Shown: positions 25,123 through 35,354 of the stretch, one piece after another
Layout of the letters: each line of letters starts with the position of its first letter
Position numbering within the stretch: position 1 is the first letter of the stretch
From: Rhizobium sp. N324
Lineage (GTDB): Bacteria; Pseudomonadota; Alphaproteobacteria; Rhizobiales; Rhizobiaceae
NCBI RefSeq assembly: GCF_001664485.1
Contig: NZ_CP013630.1
Span: 1,305,001 to 1,369,000, forward strand
DNA length: 64,000 bases
Reading direction: 5' to 3'
Translations under genes and position numbers: made by a program
The notes under the pieces: model-generated
Seen by the model: the letters and a program-made list of their open reading frames with translations, nothing else
Told to the model about the DNA's origin: nothing
The model's database searches: none

Positions 25123-26640
25123 TCATTTGCCGTTCTTCCCGTCGCCATGCAGGATGACGCCGAGTTCATGCCATTTGCGTCCGTCGCGCTCGATGAGGTC
25201 GTCGCCTGAGGCCGGCCCCATGCTGCCCGGGGTGTAAGCGTCGGGCGTGCTCGGGTCTTTCGCCCAGATATCGAGGAAGGGCTGCACCGCCGCCCAGCCG
25301 GCCTCGATGCCGTCGGCGCGCTGGAACAGCGTCTGGTCGCCGATGAAGAGATCGTAGAGCAGCGATTCATAACCGGTGGTTTTGCCGATATCGAATTTGT
25401 CGGCATAGCGGAAGTCGAGGGAAACCGGGGTGGTATCGACCGAAAGCCCTGGCGACTTGATCGAGATTTCCATGCTCATGCCCTCGTCCGGCTGCACCTG
25501 GATCACCAGCCGGTTCGGCGGCAGGCGGCGATTGACCTCGGTCTCGCGGAACTGCGCGAAGGGCACCGGCTGGAAGGTGATGACGATCTCCGTGTCGCGC
25601 GCAGTCAGCGCCTTGCCGGTTCTGAGGTAGAAGGGCACGCCCGCCCAGCGCCAGGTATCAGCGTAGAGCTTCAGCGCCACATAGGTCTCGGTCCGGCTGT
25701 CGGGCGAGACGTCCTTGCTGCCGCGATAGGCCGGAAGCTCGACGCCGTTGAGCGGCCCGGCCGTATAGGCGCCGCGCACGCCGTGGGTTTTTGCCTCGTC
25801 GGGCGTATAGATGCGCAGCGCCTTCAGCACCTTGCTCTTCTCGTTGCGGATGGCTTCGGCATCGAAACTGTTCGGCGGTTCCATGGCGATCATTGCCAGC
25901 AGCTGGAAGAGATGGTTCGGCACCATGTCGCGCAGCGCGCCTGTCGCATCGTAGAATTTGCCGCGGCTGCCGACATCGACGATCTCTGCTGCGGTGATCT
26001 GCACATGGTCGATATAGCGGCTGTTCCACAGCGACTCGATGATCATATTGGCAAACCGCGCCGTCATCAGGTTCTGCACCGTCTCCTTGCCGAGGAAATG
26101 ATCGAGCCGGTAGACTTGGCTCTCGCCGATCTGGGCGAGAATCTGCGCATTGAGCGCCCGCGCCGAGGCGAGATCGGTGCCGAACGGCTTCTCGATGGCG
26201 ACACGGCGGAAGGTGCCGTGCTTTTCATCGGTCAGGCCATGGGCGGCGAGTTTCTCGACGATCGAGCCGAAGAAGGACGGCGGCACGGCGAGATAGAAGG
26301 CGGCATTGGAATCCGGCCCCAGCCGTTTGCCGATCTCGAGGAAAATATCGTCCTTGGTGAAATCGCCCGATGTGTAGCTTATCCGCCGGCGCAGGCTCTC
26401 CCAGGCCTCGTCCTTTTGCGTCTGCTCCTCACCGCTCAGATGGGCGAGGAAGTCGTCGAGCCGCTTGCGCAGGAATTCGTCGTCGCCCGGTTCGATGCCG
26501 ATGCCGAGAATGTGGAGATCCTCGCCGACGAGGCGGCCGCGCGTCAGATTGATGATCGCCGGCACCAGCAGCCGGCGCGTCAGGTCGCCGGTGGCGCCGA
26601 AGATGACGAGGGTGACCGGCGGGGTAGGGGTAGTGTCCAT
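25123..26640 (-). CDS. zwf: Glucose-6-phosphate 1-dehydrogenase
   Basis: A 505-residue enzyme oxidising glucose 6-phosphate to 6-phosphogluconolactone with NADP (or NAD), feeding the Entner-Doudoroff and pentose-phosphate routes. The dinucleotide-binding IFGATGDLTRR is near residue 12, and the active-site RLDHFLGKE matches the conserved RIDHYLGKE-type motif with His. EKPFGTDL and KALTARDTE are further family blocks. The ATG at 26640 leaves about 8 nt after GGAG; the upstream ATG at 26649 would be too close to it. pgl and edd are not adjacent, so this is a solitary copy, perhaps one of several. Confidence 0.95.
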   Translation of the reverse strand: MDTTPTPPVTLVIFGATGDLTRRLLVPAIINLTRGRLVGEDLHILGIGIEPGDDEFLRKRLDDFLAHLSGEEQTQKDEAWESLRRRISYTSGDFTKDDIFLEIGKRLGPDSNAAFYLAVPPSFFGSIVEKLAAHGLTDEKHGTFRRVAIEKPFGTDLASARALNAQILAQIGESQVYRLDHFLGKETVQNLMTARFANMIIESLWNSRYIDHVQITAAEIVDVGSRGKFYDATGALRDMVPNHLFQLLAMIAMEPPNSFDAEAIRNEKSKVLKALRIYTPDEAKTHGVRGAYTAGPLNGVELPAYRGSKDVSPDSRTETYVALKLYADTWRWAGVPFYLRTGKALTARDTEIVITFQPVPFAQFRETEVNRRLPPNRLVIQVQPDEGMSMEISIKSPGLSVDTTPVSLDFRYADKFDIGKTTGYESLLYDLFIGDQTLFQRADGIEAGWAAVQPFLDIWAKDPSTPDAYTPGSMGPASGDDLIERDGRKWHELGVILHGDGKNGK

Positions 26641-26740
26641 GTGTGTCATCTCCGAGATTTTCCGGGCCGACTATATCGCGCGCCGGTTTCGCCGCAACAT
26701 ATGAGAGCGAGGGATAACAGGCATTTGACAGCTTGCGGGC

Positions 26741-26880
26741 CTGCCCCTCATCCGCTTGCCGGCACCTAATCCCCGCTTGCGGGGCGAAGGGGACAAGCCG
26801 CAACCTCTCTATTCCTCACCGAACTCTCGTATGGCACGTCCCCTCCCCGTTTACGGGGAGAGGGCTAGGGTGAGGGCAGC
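26741..26880. repeat. RIME-type intergenic mosaic element
   Basis: CTGCCCCTCATCCGCTTGCC at the left and GAGGGCTAGGGTGAGGGCAGC-like text at the right bound two palindromes, CCCCGCTTGCGGGG and CCCCGTTTACGGGG. Same family as 32822, 38206 and 52534, in the same orientation. It lies between zwf (upstream side) and tam (downstream side), so zwf's promoter must be in the remaining 100 bp. Confidence 0.88.
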
Positions 26881-26915
26881 TATCGACGCAAACTGAGTTC
26901 GCCAGAGGCAGCCGA

Positions 26916-27686
26916 TTATTTTTTCACCGCCACCATGAAAATCCGCGGAAACCGCAGCAGCACCCGCCCGTCCGACATTTTGGGATAAGCCTTTTCCACC
27001 CGCGCGAGATAATCCGCCAGAAAGGCCTCGCGATAGTCCTCGCCGACCCGGGCGAGATAGGGCATCAGCCCGGTGCCTTTCACCCATTCGACGATATCAG
27101 CCGCATCCGCCATCGGGTGATTGTAGATGGTGTGCCAGATATCGACGCGCGCGGCCTTGGCGATCAGCCTGGAATAATAGGCGGACGGCGCAGGCAGTCC
27201 CTTGCGGCGCACGCTCTTTCCCTCGAAGGCGCTCTTCCAGGAGCCGCTATTCGCCGTTTCCTCCATCAGCAGATGGGTGGGTTCGCCAAGATTGTCGGGC
27301 ATCTGCACGGCGAGCACGCCGCCCGGGGAAAGCCCATCCATCAGCCTGTCGAAAATGTCGAGATGATCGGGCAGCCATTGGAAGACGGCATTGGCAAAGA
27401 GCAGGTCGGCGGGCTCTGTCGGCTGCCAGCTGCCGAGATCGGCCTCGACGAAAGCGGTGCCGGGAAGCCGCTTGCGGGCCGCCTCCAGCATGTTGACGTC
27501 GCTGTCGAGGCCGCAGACGCCTTCGGCGCCGTAACGCTCGATGATGAGTTCGGTCGAATTGCCCGGCCCGCAGCCGAGATCGACGGCTCGGCTGATGCTC
27601 TGCAGCGGCACCTGCGCCAGAAGATCACGCGCCGGTCGCGTGCGTTCGTCCTCGAATTTCACATATTGCTGGGCGGACCATGCCAT
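26916..27686 (-). CDS. tam: Trans-aconitate 2-methyltransferase
   Basis: A 256-residue SAM-dependent methyltransferase. It begins [23 protein letters not shown] as Tam proteins do, then [14 protein letters not shown] (SAM motif I), [14 protein letters not shown] and [12 protein letters not shown]. Tam methylates trans-aconitate, a spontaneous product that inhibits aconitase. AGGAGG lies 6 nt before the ATG at 27686, which rules out the longer upstream frame. It ends shortly after the RIME element. Cytoplasmic, monocistronic or distal to the following minus-strand gene. Confidence 0.92.
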   Translation of the reverse strand: MAWSAQQYVKFEDERTRPARDLLAQVPLQSISRAVDLGCGPGNSTELIIERYGAEGVCGLDSDVNMLEAARKRLPGTAFVEADLGSWQPTEPADLLFANAVFQWLPDHLDIFDRLMDGLSPGGVLAVQMPDNLGEPTHLLMEETANSGSWKSAFEGKSVRRKGLPAPSAYYSRLIAKAARVDIWHTIYNHPMADAADIVEWVKGTGLMPYLARVGEDYREAFLADYLARVEKAYPKMSDGRVLLRFPRIFMVAVKK

Positions 27687-27763
27687 GGCGCTACCTCCTG
27701 AAGTCAGGCCACATTTCCCTGTGGCGAATGCGGATCTTCTCGATGTTACGGCCCCGCCGGCTT

Positions 27764-29038
27764 TCACTCCGCGGACACGAGTATCTTGTCCACGCGTCTG
27801 CCGTCGAGATCGACGACTTCGAAGCGCCATCCATCCCTCGTGAAGCTCTCCCCCAACTCCGGCAGATGTTTCAGCTCTTCCAGCACCAGCCCGGCCACCG
27901 TCTGATATTCGAGATCGTCATCGAGCTTGAGGTTCAGGAATTCGGCGAACTCGTCGATCGGCGTCCAGCCGGACACCAGGTAGGAACCGTCGTCGCGACG
28001 CGCGATGGCCTGCTCGTCCACAGGTCCCTCCTGGAGAGCGCCCATGATCGCTTCCAGAATGTCGCCAGAGGAAACGATCCCCTCGAAATGGCCGTATTCG
28101 TCAAAAACCAGCACCATATGGACCGGCGATTTGCGGATGGCTTCAATCACGTTGATGGCGGTTGCAAGGTCTGAAACGACGGGCACGTCCTGCGTCAGAG
28201 CCTTGATATCGGCGCTGCCGTGTTCCGACATCGAATCGTAAAAATCCTTGACCGGAAGGATGCCGATCACCTCGTCGGAACTGCCCTTGCGAACGGGCAG
28301 CCGAGACCGTTTCGTCCGGTGCAGCTGCGCGCGGATTTCATCAAGGCTGTCATCGATATCGACAATTTCGACATCGCGCCGGGGTGTCATCAGCGCCCGG
28401 GCGGTGCGGTCCGCCAGCCGCATGACGCCTGATATCATCGCCGACTCTTCGCTTTCGATCACGCCGGCCGACTGTGCTTCGGCCAGCACGGTTTTGATCT
28501 CCTCGTCGGAGACATTGTCGCCGCTTTTCCCCGTTTGGCCGAGGAGCTTCAGCACAAGATTTCCGGAGGCGTTCAGAAGCCAGACGAGAGGCAGCGCAAT
28601 TTTGGAAAGCACTGCCATCGCCGGTGCGACTTTCGCCGCAACCGCTTCGGGTTCCCGCAACGCGATCTGCTTCGGCACAAGTTCGCCGACGATCAGAGAA
28701 AGATAGGTGATGGCGACGACGACCGAACCGACGCCGGCGGCGTCGGCGGCCGTCGACGACATGCCCTGCATCTCCAGCCATCCCGCCAGACGGCCCCCGA
28801 GTGTGGCCCCCGAAAAAGCGCCCGAGAGAACACCGACCAGCGTGATGCCGATCTGCACCGTGGAGAGAAAGCGGCCGGGGTTTTCGGCAAGTTTGATGGC
28901 TTGCGCCGCCCCCTTGCTGCCATTGTCGGAGAGAACCTTCAGGCGGGCCGTTCGAGAAGACACAACGGCCAACTCCGACATGGCGAGCACACCATTGAGG
29001 ATGGTGAGAAGCACCACAATTCCAATTTCCAGAAACAC
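27764..29038 (-). CDS. CNNM/CorC-type hemolysin-family membrane protein
   Basis: A 424-residue protein with an N-terminal CNNM (DUF21) membrane domain of about four helices (residues 1-180, starting [20 protein letters not shown]). Two CBS domains follow (about 200-320, with [15 protein letters not shown] and [19 protein letters not shown]), then a C-terminal CorC/HlyC domain (about 335-424). Such proteins are linked to Mg2+/Co2+ export; CBS domains usually bind adenine nucleotides. I chose the GTG at 29038 (AGGG just upstream) because it gives the normal family N-terminus; a TTG at 29083 is also in frame. Confidence 0.88.
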   Translation of the reverse strand: MFLEIGIVVLLTILNGVLAMSELAVVSSRTARLKVLSDNGSKGAAQAIKLAENPGRFLSTVQIGITLVGVLSGAFSGATLGGRLAGWLEMQGMSSTAADAAGVGSVVVAITYLSLIVGELVPKQIALREPEAVAAKVAPAMAVLSKIALPLVWLLNASGNLVLKLLGQTGKSGDNVSDEEIKTVLAEAQSAGVIESEESAMISGVMRLADRTARALMTPRRDVEIVDIDDSLDEIRAQLHRTKRSRLPVRKGSSDEVIGILPVKDFYDSMSEHGSADIKALTQDVPVVSDLATAINVIEAIRKSPVHMVLVFDEYGHFEGIVSSGDILEAIMGALQEGPVDEQAIARRDDGSYLVSGWTPIDEFAEFLNLKLDDDLEYQTVAGLVLEELKHLPELGESFTRDGWRFEVVDLDGRRVDKILVSAE

Positions 29039-29164
29039 AGGGACCCTATTCGTTGAGGTTTCAATGCCGCATTGATCAGGCAACGCGGCGCGGCGTTCGA
29101 CGAGACGCTATATCAGCATCGCCCATCGTCTTGGCATCATGGTGGTAACATCTGGAGCACGCCT

Positions 29165-29235
29165 CGCAAAACTGTGCTGCGGTTTTGCGAGAAACGCATG
29201 CGTAAAAACAAAAACCCAAAGCGTGACAAGCGACC
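29165..29235. repeat. Dispersed rhizobial palindromic repeat in the 29.0-29.6 kb gap
   Basis: TCGCAAAAC and GTTTTGCGA form a perfect 9-bp stem around a 9-nt loop, followed by ACGCATGCGT and AAAACAAAAACCCAAAGCGTG. From memory, this combination recurs between genes in Rhizobium genomes. The rest of the 29039-29610 gap contains no believable gene; the open frames there have no start signal or protein-like composition. Confidence 0.5.
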
Positions 29236-29565
29236 CTGAAGGATGGCGACACGCTTTCGGCGGCCCGTCATTCGCAATGATCTGGAAGAAGACAGCGCCC
29301 TGCGGGATATGCCCGAGGCAAGGCGGAGGTCATCGCGCCGTCTACAGCGGTCGCCTCCATCGTCGGTCGGGAAATCCCGGCTGGAACGGGTGGAGCTTGT
29401 ACTGGATGGGTCGCTGTCGGGCATGTCGCAATTTTGGCGGTGAAACGGTGCCGGCGCAAGAGGCATCGGGCAAAAATCATAGTACCGCATTGATGTGACA
29501 GTTTCGAAAAGGACGGCGAGCCCACGTTCTGGCTGGCAATTTCAGCGGAATTTTTCGCATGTCTG

Positions 29566-29600
29566 CATGATGCCGAACCGCGAAATGGTCCGGCATCATG
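29566..29600. terminator. Palindrome downstream of the cupin gene
   Basis: CATGATGCCGAACC pairs with GGTCCGGCATCATG, 13 of 14 positions matching, around a 7-nt loop. It lies 11 bp beyond the cupin stop codon on the minus strand. No T-run follows, so it may be a processing or stability structure rather than a true terminator. Confidence 0.45.
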
Positions 29601-29610
29601 TATTCGCGCA

Positions 29611-30078
29611 TCAGGCCGCCAGGATCGTGATCCCGTAGGCATTGGCAGCCGCCGTCATGCGGGCGATGGTCTCCGCCGAAGGGCTGGCCTTTGGCGGCTC
29701 CGTCGCGCCTTCCGCTTCGATGAATTCGGCCATGTCGCGATCGACGACCGCGGAAAAGATTGCCGGCGCGGTCCCGCGATTGGAATAGCCGTGCACCACG
29801 AAAGGCGGGATGCTGACGATGTCGCCGGCGCCGGCCTCGATCTCCTCAGGGCCGGTGTCGGTCAGGCGCCAGATCGTCAGCCGTCCCTCGAGGATGCGGA
29901 ACACCTCGGGGCTCGCATGCGCATGTCTCGGCGTCCGGCTGCCGGGCGGCACCGTGACGTCGAAGATGTTGAGCCAGGTTCCGCGGATCCGGACCCGTCG
30001 TTCGATCCGGTCGCCGAGGACGAAGAAGCGCTTCGCTTCCTCGCTGGCATGCGTTTTCACAAATGAGTTGGACATCAT
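29611..30078 (-). CDS. Cupin-domain protein
   Basis: A 155-residue protein with a conserved-barrel core. Motif 1 is present as PGSRTPRHAHASPEVFRILEG (two His and Glu as metal ligands), and motif 2 as GDIVSIPPFVVHGYSN. This fits small-molecule-binding or dioxygenase-like cupins. I took the ATG at 30078 (a second ATG follows at once), with AAAGAGA upstream; the open frame continuing to 30426 runs through repeat sequence and is not credible. Substrate unknown. No signal peptide. Confidence 0.82.
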   Translation of the reverse strand: MMSNSFVKTHASEEAKRFFVLGDRIERRVRIRGTWLNIFDVTVPPGSRTPRHAHASPEVFRILEGRLTIWRLTDTGPEEIEAGAGDIVSIPPFVVHGYSNRGTAPAIFSAVVDRDMAEFIEAEGATEPPKASPSAETIARMTAAANAYGITILAA

Positions 30079-30325
30079 GTCTCTTTCTTCTTCTTGTTGG
30101 TTTTTCTGGCGGACGCAGCCGTTAGGCTTTTGCGCCGTCTTTGGCAACCACCGCAATAATGCGCGTCGGGAAACCAATGGCCCCGATATCGGTGCGGCAG
30201 AGCGCTTTCGCAAGACCTGCCAGGCAGTGCCGAGAGCTGGCTGTTCGCATCGCCCGCTTTGCCATGTGTTCTTGGCAAAGCGGGAAGCCTGAGAGGATGA
30301 TTGAGCTTGCGGCTTGGCTCCCTCT

Positions 30326-30520
30326 TCTCCCCAGCGGGGGTCCGAAGGACGGGTCGAGACCCGCGGCTCGACCCAGGTTGGTGGCCCGAAGGGTCGGATG
30401 AAGGGGCCACACGGCACGCCATTCATTGCCCTTCGCCTGCGCTCAGTGCATTCGCGGCTTTGCCGCTCACCCCCTCATCTGCCTGCCGGCATCTTCTCCC
30501 CGCTGGGGAGAAGGGAATCG
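30326..30520. repeat. Mosaic of repeat fragments in the 30.1-30.5 kb gap
   Basis: Positions 30326-30420 match the right half of the 225-bp element at 58981/62870 (GGGGGTCCGAAGGACGGG, then GAGACCCGCGGCTCG), ending in CACACGGCACGCC. Positions 30470-30520 match the left arm of RIME elements (CCCTCATCTGCCTGCCGGCA, CTTCTCCCCGCTGGGGAGAA). Between 30079 and 30326 I see no gene. The piece looks like worn repeats lying next to each other. Confidence 0.65.
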
Positions 30521-30530
30521 TGGCAGCGCC

Positions 30531-31574
30531 TCACGAAAACCGCGTAATCACGCTGATCCCCGTCGCCTCCGCCTTGTCGAGCGCCATCAGCGCAGGCGCG
30601 GCTTCCTCAAGACTGATCCGCCGTCCGATCAGCTTCTGCGGCGCGATCTTGCCGGCGGCGAGCATCGACAGCATGGCGTCGTAGCGCCAGGCCTGCATGC
30701 CGTGGCTGCCGTAGATCTCCAGTTCGTGGCCGATCACTTGCCCCATCGGAATCTGCGGTGTTGCCTGTTCGCCGAGCATCAGCCCCACTTGCACGTGCCG
30801 GCCGCGCCGGCGCAGATTCTTGATCGAGTTGAAGCAGGTGGCGGGATGGCCGAGCGCGTCGATCGAGACATGCGCGCCGCCTTTGGTGATCTCGCGCACC
30901 GCCTCGGCCACGTCGGCAACGCTCGAGGCATTGACCGTCGCCACCGCGCCGCATTCTCTGGCGAAGGCGAGTTTCTCCTCCGATATGTCGATGCCGATCG
31001 CATTGGCGCCGAGTGCGGTGGCGATCATGATCGCCGACAGGCCGACGCCGCCGCAGCCATGCACGGCGATCCATTCGCCGGGCCGGGTGCGCGCCTGGTC
31101 GGCGACGGCGCGGAACGAGGTGGCGAAGCGGCAGCCGAGGCTTGCCGCCGTCGCATCGTCGATCGTGTCGGGCAGGTGTACCAGATTGGTGTCGGCATAA
31201 TCGATCGCCACATATTCGGCGAAGGATCCCCAATGGGTGAAGCCCGGCTGGAACTGGTTCGGGCAGACCTGCTGGTTGCCGGAATGGCACTCCCCGCAAT
31301 GGCCGCAGCCGGAAACGAAGGGCACGGTCACCCGGTCGCCCACCTTGAAACGCATCACGCCGCGGCCGGTGGCGACGACCCGTCCGGCAAGCTCATGTCC
31401 CGGCACATGCGGCAGGCGGATATCGGGATCGTGTCCCATCCAGCCGTGCCAGTCGCTGCGGCAGAGCCCGCTGGCGCCGACCGATATGACGACACCGTCC
31501 TCGGAAGGGGTCGGATCGGGCAGGGTGCGGATCTCGGGCGCCTGTTCGAAGGCTTCGTAATACATGGCTTTCAT
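30531..31574 (-). CDS. Zinc-dependent alcohol dehydrogenase
   Basis: A 347-residue medium-chain dehydrogenase. Catalytic Zn ligands are in [11 protein letters not shown] and HVPGHELAG; the structural Zn site is in [16 protein letters not shown]. The NAD(P) fold has [15 protein letters not shown], and DISEEKL suggests NAD preference (acidic residue after the second strand). AAGGAAG precedes the ATG. Such enzymes oxidise various alcohols; the substrate is not evident. It is divergent from the aminotransferase gene with a 250-bp gap. Confidence 0.88.
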   Translation of the reverse strand: MKAMYYEAFEQAPEIRTLPDPTPSEDGVVISVGASGLCRSDWHGWMGHDPDIRLPHVPGHELAGRVVATGRGVMRFKVGDRVTVPFVSGCGHCGECHSGNQQVCPNQFQPGFTHWGSFAEYVAIDYADTNLVHLPDTIDDATAASLGCRFATSFRAVADQARTRPGEWIAVHGCGGVGLSAIMIATALGANAIGIDISEEKLAFARECGAVATVNASSVADVAEAVREITKGGAHVSIDALGHPATCFNSIKNLRRRGRHVQVGLMLGEQATPQIPMGQVIGHELEIYGSHGMQAWRYDAMLSMLAAGKIAPQKLIGRRISLEEAAPALMALDKAEATGISVITRFS

Positions 31575-31824
31575 CGGCGTCTTCCTTGCTGCAAACCCGC
31601 GATTTTTCCCTATAATCGCATGCGGCAGGCCGCAGTTCCAATATTCCATTCCATCATTTTTGCTGATGCACCTATCGCTGACGCCGCAGGTGTCGCGCAC
31701 GAATATTGCGGCCGCACCGCGTCCTCCGGCATTTTCTTGCTTCCGTATTTCCAGCCCGGATTTGTCCTTGACCCGGCTTGCCGCCGAGGTTTTTGCTTTC
31801 CCGGATTCGTAAGGGAGAGCAGCA

Positions 31825-32712
31825 ATGGCCGTCGATACATCACCGCGTTCAACCACCTGGACTCATGTCGATGGTGAATGGCTCCCCGGCAACCCGCCGC
31901 TGATCGGCCCGACCTCGCATGCCATGTGGCTGGGCTCGACGGTCTTCGACGGCGCCCGCTGGTTCGACGGCATCGCCCCCGATCTCGACCTGCACTGCCA
32001 GCGCATCAACCGCTCGGCGCTTGCCATCGGCCTGCAGCCGGTGAAATCGGCCGAGGAGATTGCCGCGCTCGCCTGGGAAGGCGTTGGCAAATTCGATGGC
32101 GCGACGGCGATCTACATCAAGCCGATGTATTGGGGCGAACATGGCGCGCCGGGCAGCATCGTCTCCGTCGACGCGGCATCGACCCGCTTCGCGCTCTGCC
32201 TGTTCGAGGCGCCGATGGGCGGCCATGGCGGCACCAGTCTCACCGTCTCGCCCTATCGCCGCCCGTCGCCGGAAACGGCGATGACCGAGGCCAAGACCGG
32301 CTCGCTCTATCCAAACAGCGGCCGCATGATCGCCGAAGCCCGCAGCCGCGGTTTCGACAATGCGCTGGTGCGCGACCTCAACGGCAACGTCGTCGAAACC
32401 GCTTCTTCCAATGTCTTCATGGTCAAGGACGGCATAGTGATGACGCCGGCCGCCAACCGCACCTTCCTCGCCGGCATCACCCGCGCCCGCGTCATCGGCC
32501 TGCTTCGCAAGGCCGGTTTCGACGTGCATGAAGCAACGCTCTCCGTCGAGGATTTCCTCGCCGCCGACGAAATCTTCACCACCGGCAACTACTCCAAAGT
32601 CGTCGGCGTCACCCGCCTCGACGACCGCAACCTCCAGGAAGGCCCGGTCACCCGCAAGGCGCTGGAGCTTTACATGGACTGGGCCTACGGAAGAAGCGAG
32701 AGCGAGGAGTGA
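31825..32712 (+). CDS. Branched-chain-type class IV aminotransferase
   Basis: A 295-residue PLP enzyme of fold type IV. The PLP lysine is in [14 protein letters not shown], and [13 protein letters not shown] with [10 protein letters not shown] are typical of the branched-chain aminotransferase group. It would catalyse the last step of Leu/Ile/Val synthesis (or the first of breakdown) using glutamate/2-oxoglutarate. It starts [19 protein letters not shown] after AAGGGAGAG. Some class IV members act on D-amino acids, so I withhold the symbol ilvE, though it is the likeliest name. Confidence 0.85.
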   Translation: MAVDTSPRSTTWTHVDGEWLPGNPPLIGPTSHAMWLGSTVFDGARWFDGIAPDLDLHCQRINRSALAIGLQPVKSAEEIAALAWEGVGKFDGATAIYIKPMYWGEHGAPGSIVSVDAASTRFALCLFEAPMGGHGGTSLTVSPYRRPSPETAMTEAKTGSLYPNSGRMIAEARSRGFDNALVRDLNGNVVETASSNVFMVKDGIVMTPAANRTFLAGITRARVIGLLRKAGFDVHEATLSVEDFLAADEIFTTGNYSKVVGVTRLDDRNLQEGPVTRKALELYMDWAYGRSESEE

Positions 32713-32821
32713 GGAATGGTCCCGCGCAGCGGGAGCAATCGATCCAGTGAATCGATTGCAGTGGCGAACACCCGGAGCGCAAGCGCAGGGCCGGGCGGTT
32801 CAGCGAAGCAGAGCGAGGCCC

Positions 32822-32962
32822 GCCCCTCATCCGCCTGCCGGCACCTTCTCCCCGCGCGCGGGGAGAAGGGGATATGCCGCAACCTTTCCGTTCCCCACCA
32901 GCGTCTCGTTTGGCACGTCCCCTCGCCCCGTTTACGGGGAGAGGGTTAGGGTGAGGGGCAGC
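32822..32962. repeat. RIME-type intergenic mosaic element
   Basis: Boundaries are GCCCCTCATCCGCCTGCCGG and GGGTTAGGGTGAGGGGCAGC. The inner palindromes are CCCCGCGCGCGGGG and CCCCGTTTACGGGG. It is preceded by a separate small hairpin (GCAATCGATccaGTGAATCGATTGC region, about 32739-32762). The element sits between the convergent aminotransferase and LysR genes. Confidence 0.88.
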
Positions 32963-33003
32963 TTTCTTGCGTCGAGGTCCGACGCTGAACCTTCACGCAC
33001 TCC

Positions 33004-33903
33004 TCACGTCATCCACTTCCGATGCTCCGCAAATCTCTCCGCCAAGAGATCGATGAACAGCCGCACTTTCGTCGGCAGATGGCTGCGGTTGGGATAGACG
33101 GCGTTGATGGTGAATTCCACCGGCTTGTAGTCCGGCATGATCCTTATCAGCCGCCCTTCGGCGATGTCGTCGAACACCACGAAGCTCGGCGCCAGGAAGA
33201 GGCCTCGCCCGTTCAGTGTCAGGAAGCGCAGCATCTCGGCATTGTTCGAGACGACATTGCCGCTGATCTTGACGCTCTCCTGCCGGCCGTCGCCGTCCTC
33301 GAAGCGCCATTCATCGCCATAAGGGTAATAGGCGTATTGCAGGCAATTGTGATCGGCGATTTCGGCCGGCTTCAGCGGGATCGGATGGCTGTCGACATAG
33401 GCAGGCGAGCAGACGAGCATATGGCGCCAGGGCGTCAGCTTGCGCGCGATAAGCGACGAATCCGGCGGCAGGGTCCGAATGACAAGGTCGTAGCCATCCT
33501 CGATCATGTCGACCATCCGCTCGCCGACGCTGAAATCGACTGAGATCGATGGATAGAGCTCCATATATTCGCTGAAGACGGGCAGCAGGAAACGCACGAT
33601 GGAGCCGCTGGTATAGACCTTCAGCGTGCCGCGCGGCGTCGTGCTCAGCGCGCTCGCCGTCCGGTCCGCCTCATCGAGTTCGGCGAGAATCTGTGCCGAG
33701 CGCTCATAATAATATTTGCCGGTTTCCGTCAGGCTGACCTTGCGCGTGGTGCGGTTGAGCAGCCGCACGCCGAGTCGGTCCTCCAGCGACTGCACATGAT
33801 TGCCGACCATGGTGACGGACATGTTCAGCCGGCGCGCGGCGGCGGAAAAACCGCCGCATTCCACCACCCGGCCAAAGACGGCGAGACTTGTCAGTCGGTC
33901 CAT
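33004..33903 (-). CDS. LysR family transcriptional regulator
   Basis: A 299-residue regulator with the N-terminal helix-turn-helix MDRLTSLAVFGRVVECGGFS, AAARRLNMSVTMVGNHVQSLE and LLNRTTRKVSLTETG. The remainder is a periplasmic-binding-like effector domain. It belongs to the CrgA/AaeR-like subgroup. It is divergent from an EmrA/EmrB-type efflux operon with 138 bp between, so it most likely controls that operon in response to the exported compound. The effector is unknown. Confidence 0.9.
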   Translation of the reverse strand: MDRLTSLAVFGRVVECGGFSAAARRLNMSVTMVGNHVQSLEDRLGVRLLNRTTRKVSLTETGKYYYERSAQILAELDEADRTASALSTTPRGTLKVYTSGSIVRFLLPVFSEYMELYPSISVDFSVGERMVDMIEDGYDLVIRTLPPDSSLIARKLTPWRHMLVCSPAYVDSHPIPLKPAEIADHNCLQYAYYPYGDEWRFEDGDGRQESVKISGNVVSNNAEMLRFLTLNGRGLFLAPSFVVFDDIAEGRLIRIMPDYKPVEFTINAVYPNRSHLPTKVRLFIDLLAERFAEHRKWMT

Positions 33904-34041
33904 ATTGTCTCCGGATTATCCGCTGAGAGTTGATGATCCTTCCTGATATAAGCAGATTATCAAAAGGATTGGCAGGGTGCATTTTCCGTCGCATCGAACA
34001 GGGCCTCGCAGAAACGGGGCGACAGACGAAGGAAAAGGACG

Positions 34042-35283
34042 ATGGTCGAGCTACCCCGCAAGCAGGTTTTCGAAAGCGCTGGAGAGGCCGAGCGGATCTT
34101 GGCCGAGGAGGCCGCCAGGGCGCCTGCCGCCGAGGCACCCGCGATGCCCGTGGCCGGAACCCCGGTTGCGCAAGCGCCGGAAAAGACCGGTCGCCGGATG
34201 CTCAAGCGTGCGGTTATCGCCGCAGCACTGCTTGCCGGCGCCGCTTTCGCGGGCGATTTCGGCCATCGCTACTGGACGGTCGGCCGCTTCATCGAATCCA
34301 CCGACGATGCCTATGTGAAGGCCGACTACACCACCGTCGCCCCGAAGGTTGCCGGCTATATCACGCAGGTGCTGGTCAATGACAACGACCAGGTCAAATC
34401 AGGCCATGTTCTCGCCCGCATCGACGACCGCGACTTTCAGGCGGCATTGTCCCAAGCGAGGGCCGATGTGAAAGCGGCCGAGGCCGCCATCACCAATATC
34501 GACGCCCAGATCTCCCTGCAGCAATCCGTCATCGGCCAGGCCAAGGCGACGATCGATGCCTCGCAGGCCTCGCTGGATTTTGCTGTGTCGGATGCCGCCC
34601 GCTCCGCCCGCCTGATCACTAGCGGCGCCGGCACCCAGTCGCGCGCCGAACAGAGCCAGTCGGCCCGCGACCAGGCCGTTGCCGCCGTCGAACGCGATCG
34701 GGCAGCGCTCGTCGCGGCTGAGAACAAGGTGCCGGTGCTCCGGAGCCAGCGCGAACAGGCGGTTGCCGAGCGCGACCGGGCGGCCGCGGCCGCGCACCAG
34801 GCCGAACTCAACCTCTCCTATACTGATATCGTCGCCGCCGTCGACGGCACGGTCGGCGCCCGCTCGATCCGCGTCGGCCAATATGTCACCTCGGGCACGC
34901 AGCTGATGGCCGTCGTGCCGCTGCATGCCGTCTATGTCGTCGCCAATTTCAAGGAAACCCAGCTGACCCATGTCCGCCCCGGCCAGCCGGTCGAGATCAA
35001 GGTCGACAGCTTTCCCGATATCGCCATCAAGGGTCATGTCGACAGCGTTTCGCCGGCAAGCGGTCTCGAATTCTCGCTGCTGCCGCCGGACAATGCCACC
35101 GGCAACTTCACCAAGATCGTCCAGCGTATCCCGGTCAAGATCGTCATCGACGACGAGGCTTTGAGCGGACTGCTGCGCTCGGGCATGTCGGTCGAGCCCG
35201 AAGTCGATACCAAGGCTGCCCAGGGCGAGGCTTCCCAGGCCTCTGGAGAAGCCGAAGGAGGATTATCCAGCCACGCTGGATGA
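34042..35283 (+). CDS. HlyD/EmrA-family membrane fusion protein
   Basis: A 413-residue periplasmic adaptor. A cytoplasmic tail rich in Ala/Pro/Glu (1-52) leads to one membrane helix (about 56-74, VIAAALLAGAAFA). The first lipoyl half follows (TDDAYVKADYTTVAPKVAGY), then a coiled coil (about 130-255) and the second half (DIVAAVDGTVGARSIRVGQY), then beta-barrel (VVANFKETQLTHVRPGQPVEIKVD). It should link an inner-membrane MFS pump to an outer-membrane channel. The EmrB-like gene follows by 71 bp; divergent LysR is the probable regulator. Confidence 0.92.
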   Translation: MVELPRKQVFESAGEAERILAEEAARAPAAEAPAMPVAGTPVAQAPEKTGRRMLKRAVIAAALLAGAAFAGDFGHRYWTVGRFIESTDDAYVKADYTTVAPKVAGYITQVLVNDNDQVKSGHVLARIDDRDFQAALSQARADVKAAEAAITNIDAQISLQQSVIGQAKATIDASQASLDFAVSDAARSARLITSGAGTQSRAEQSQSARDQAVAAVERDRAALVAAENKVPVLRSQREQAVAERDRAAAAAHQAELNLSYTDIVAAVDGTVGARSIRVGQYVTSGTQLMAVVPLHAVYVVANFKETQLTHVRPGQPVEIKVDSFPDIAIKGHVDSVSPASGLEFSLLPPDNATGNFTKIVQRIPVKIVIDDEALSGLLRSGMSVEPEVDTKAAQGEASQASGEAEGGLSSHAG

Positions 35284-35354
35284 TCCTTCTTCTCCCGAAA
35301 TATTGCGAACTCCGTCGTCAGAAAGTTTCCGCAACAGTCGGAAAGAGATCAGCC

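Noticed and set aside
29139..29498. 119-codon open frame in the 29.0-29.6 kb gap
   Set aside because: Starts inside a dispersed palindrome, unnatural composition, and no ribosome-binding site; overlapping frames on both strands are equally open.
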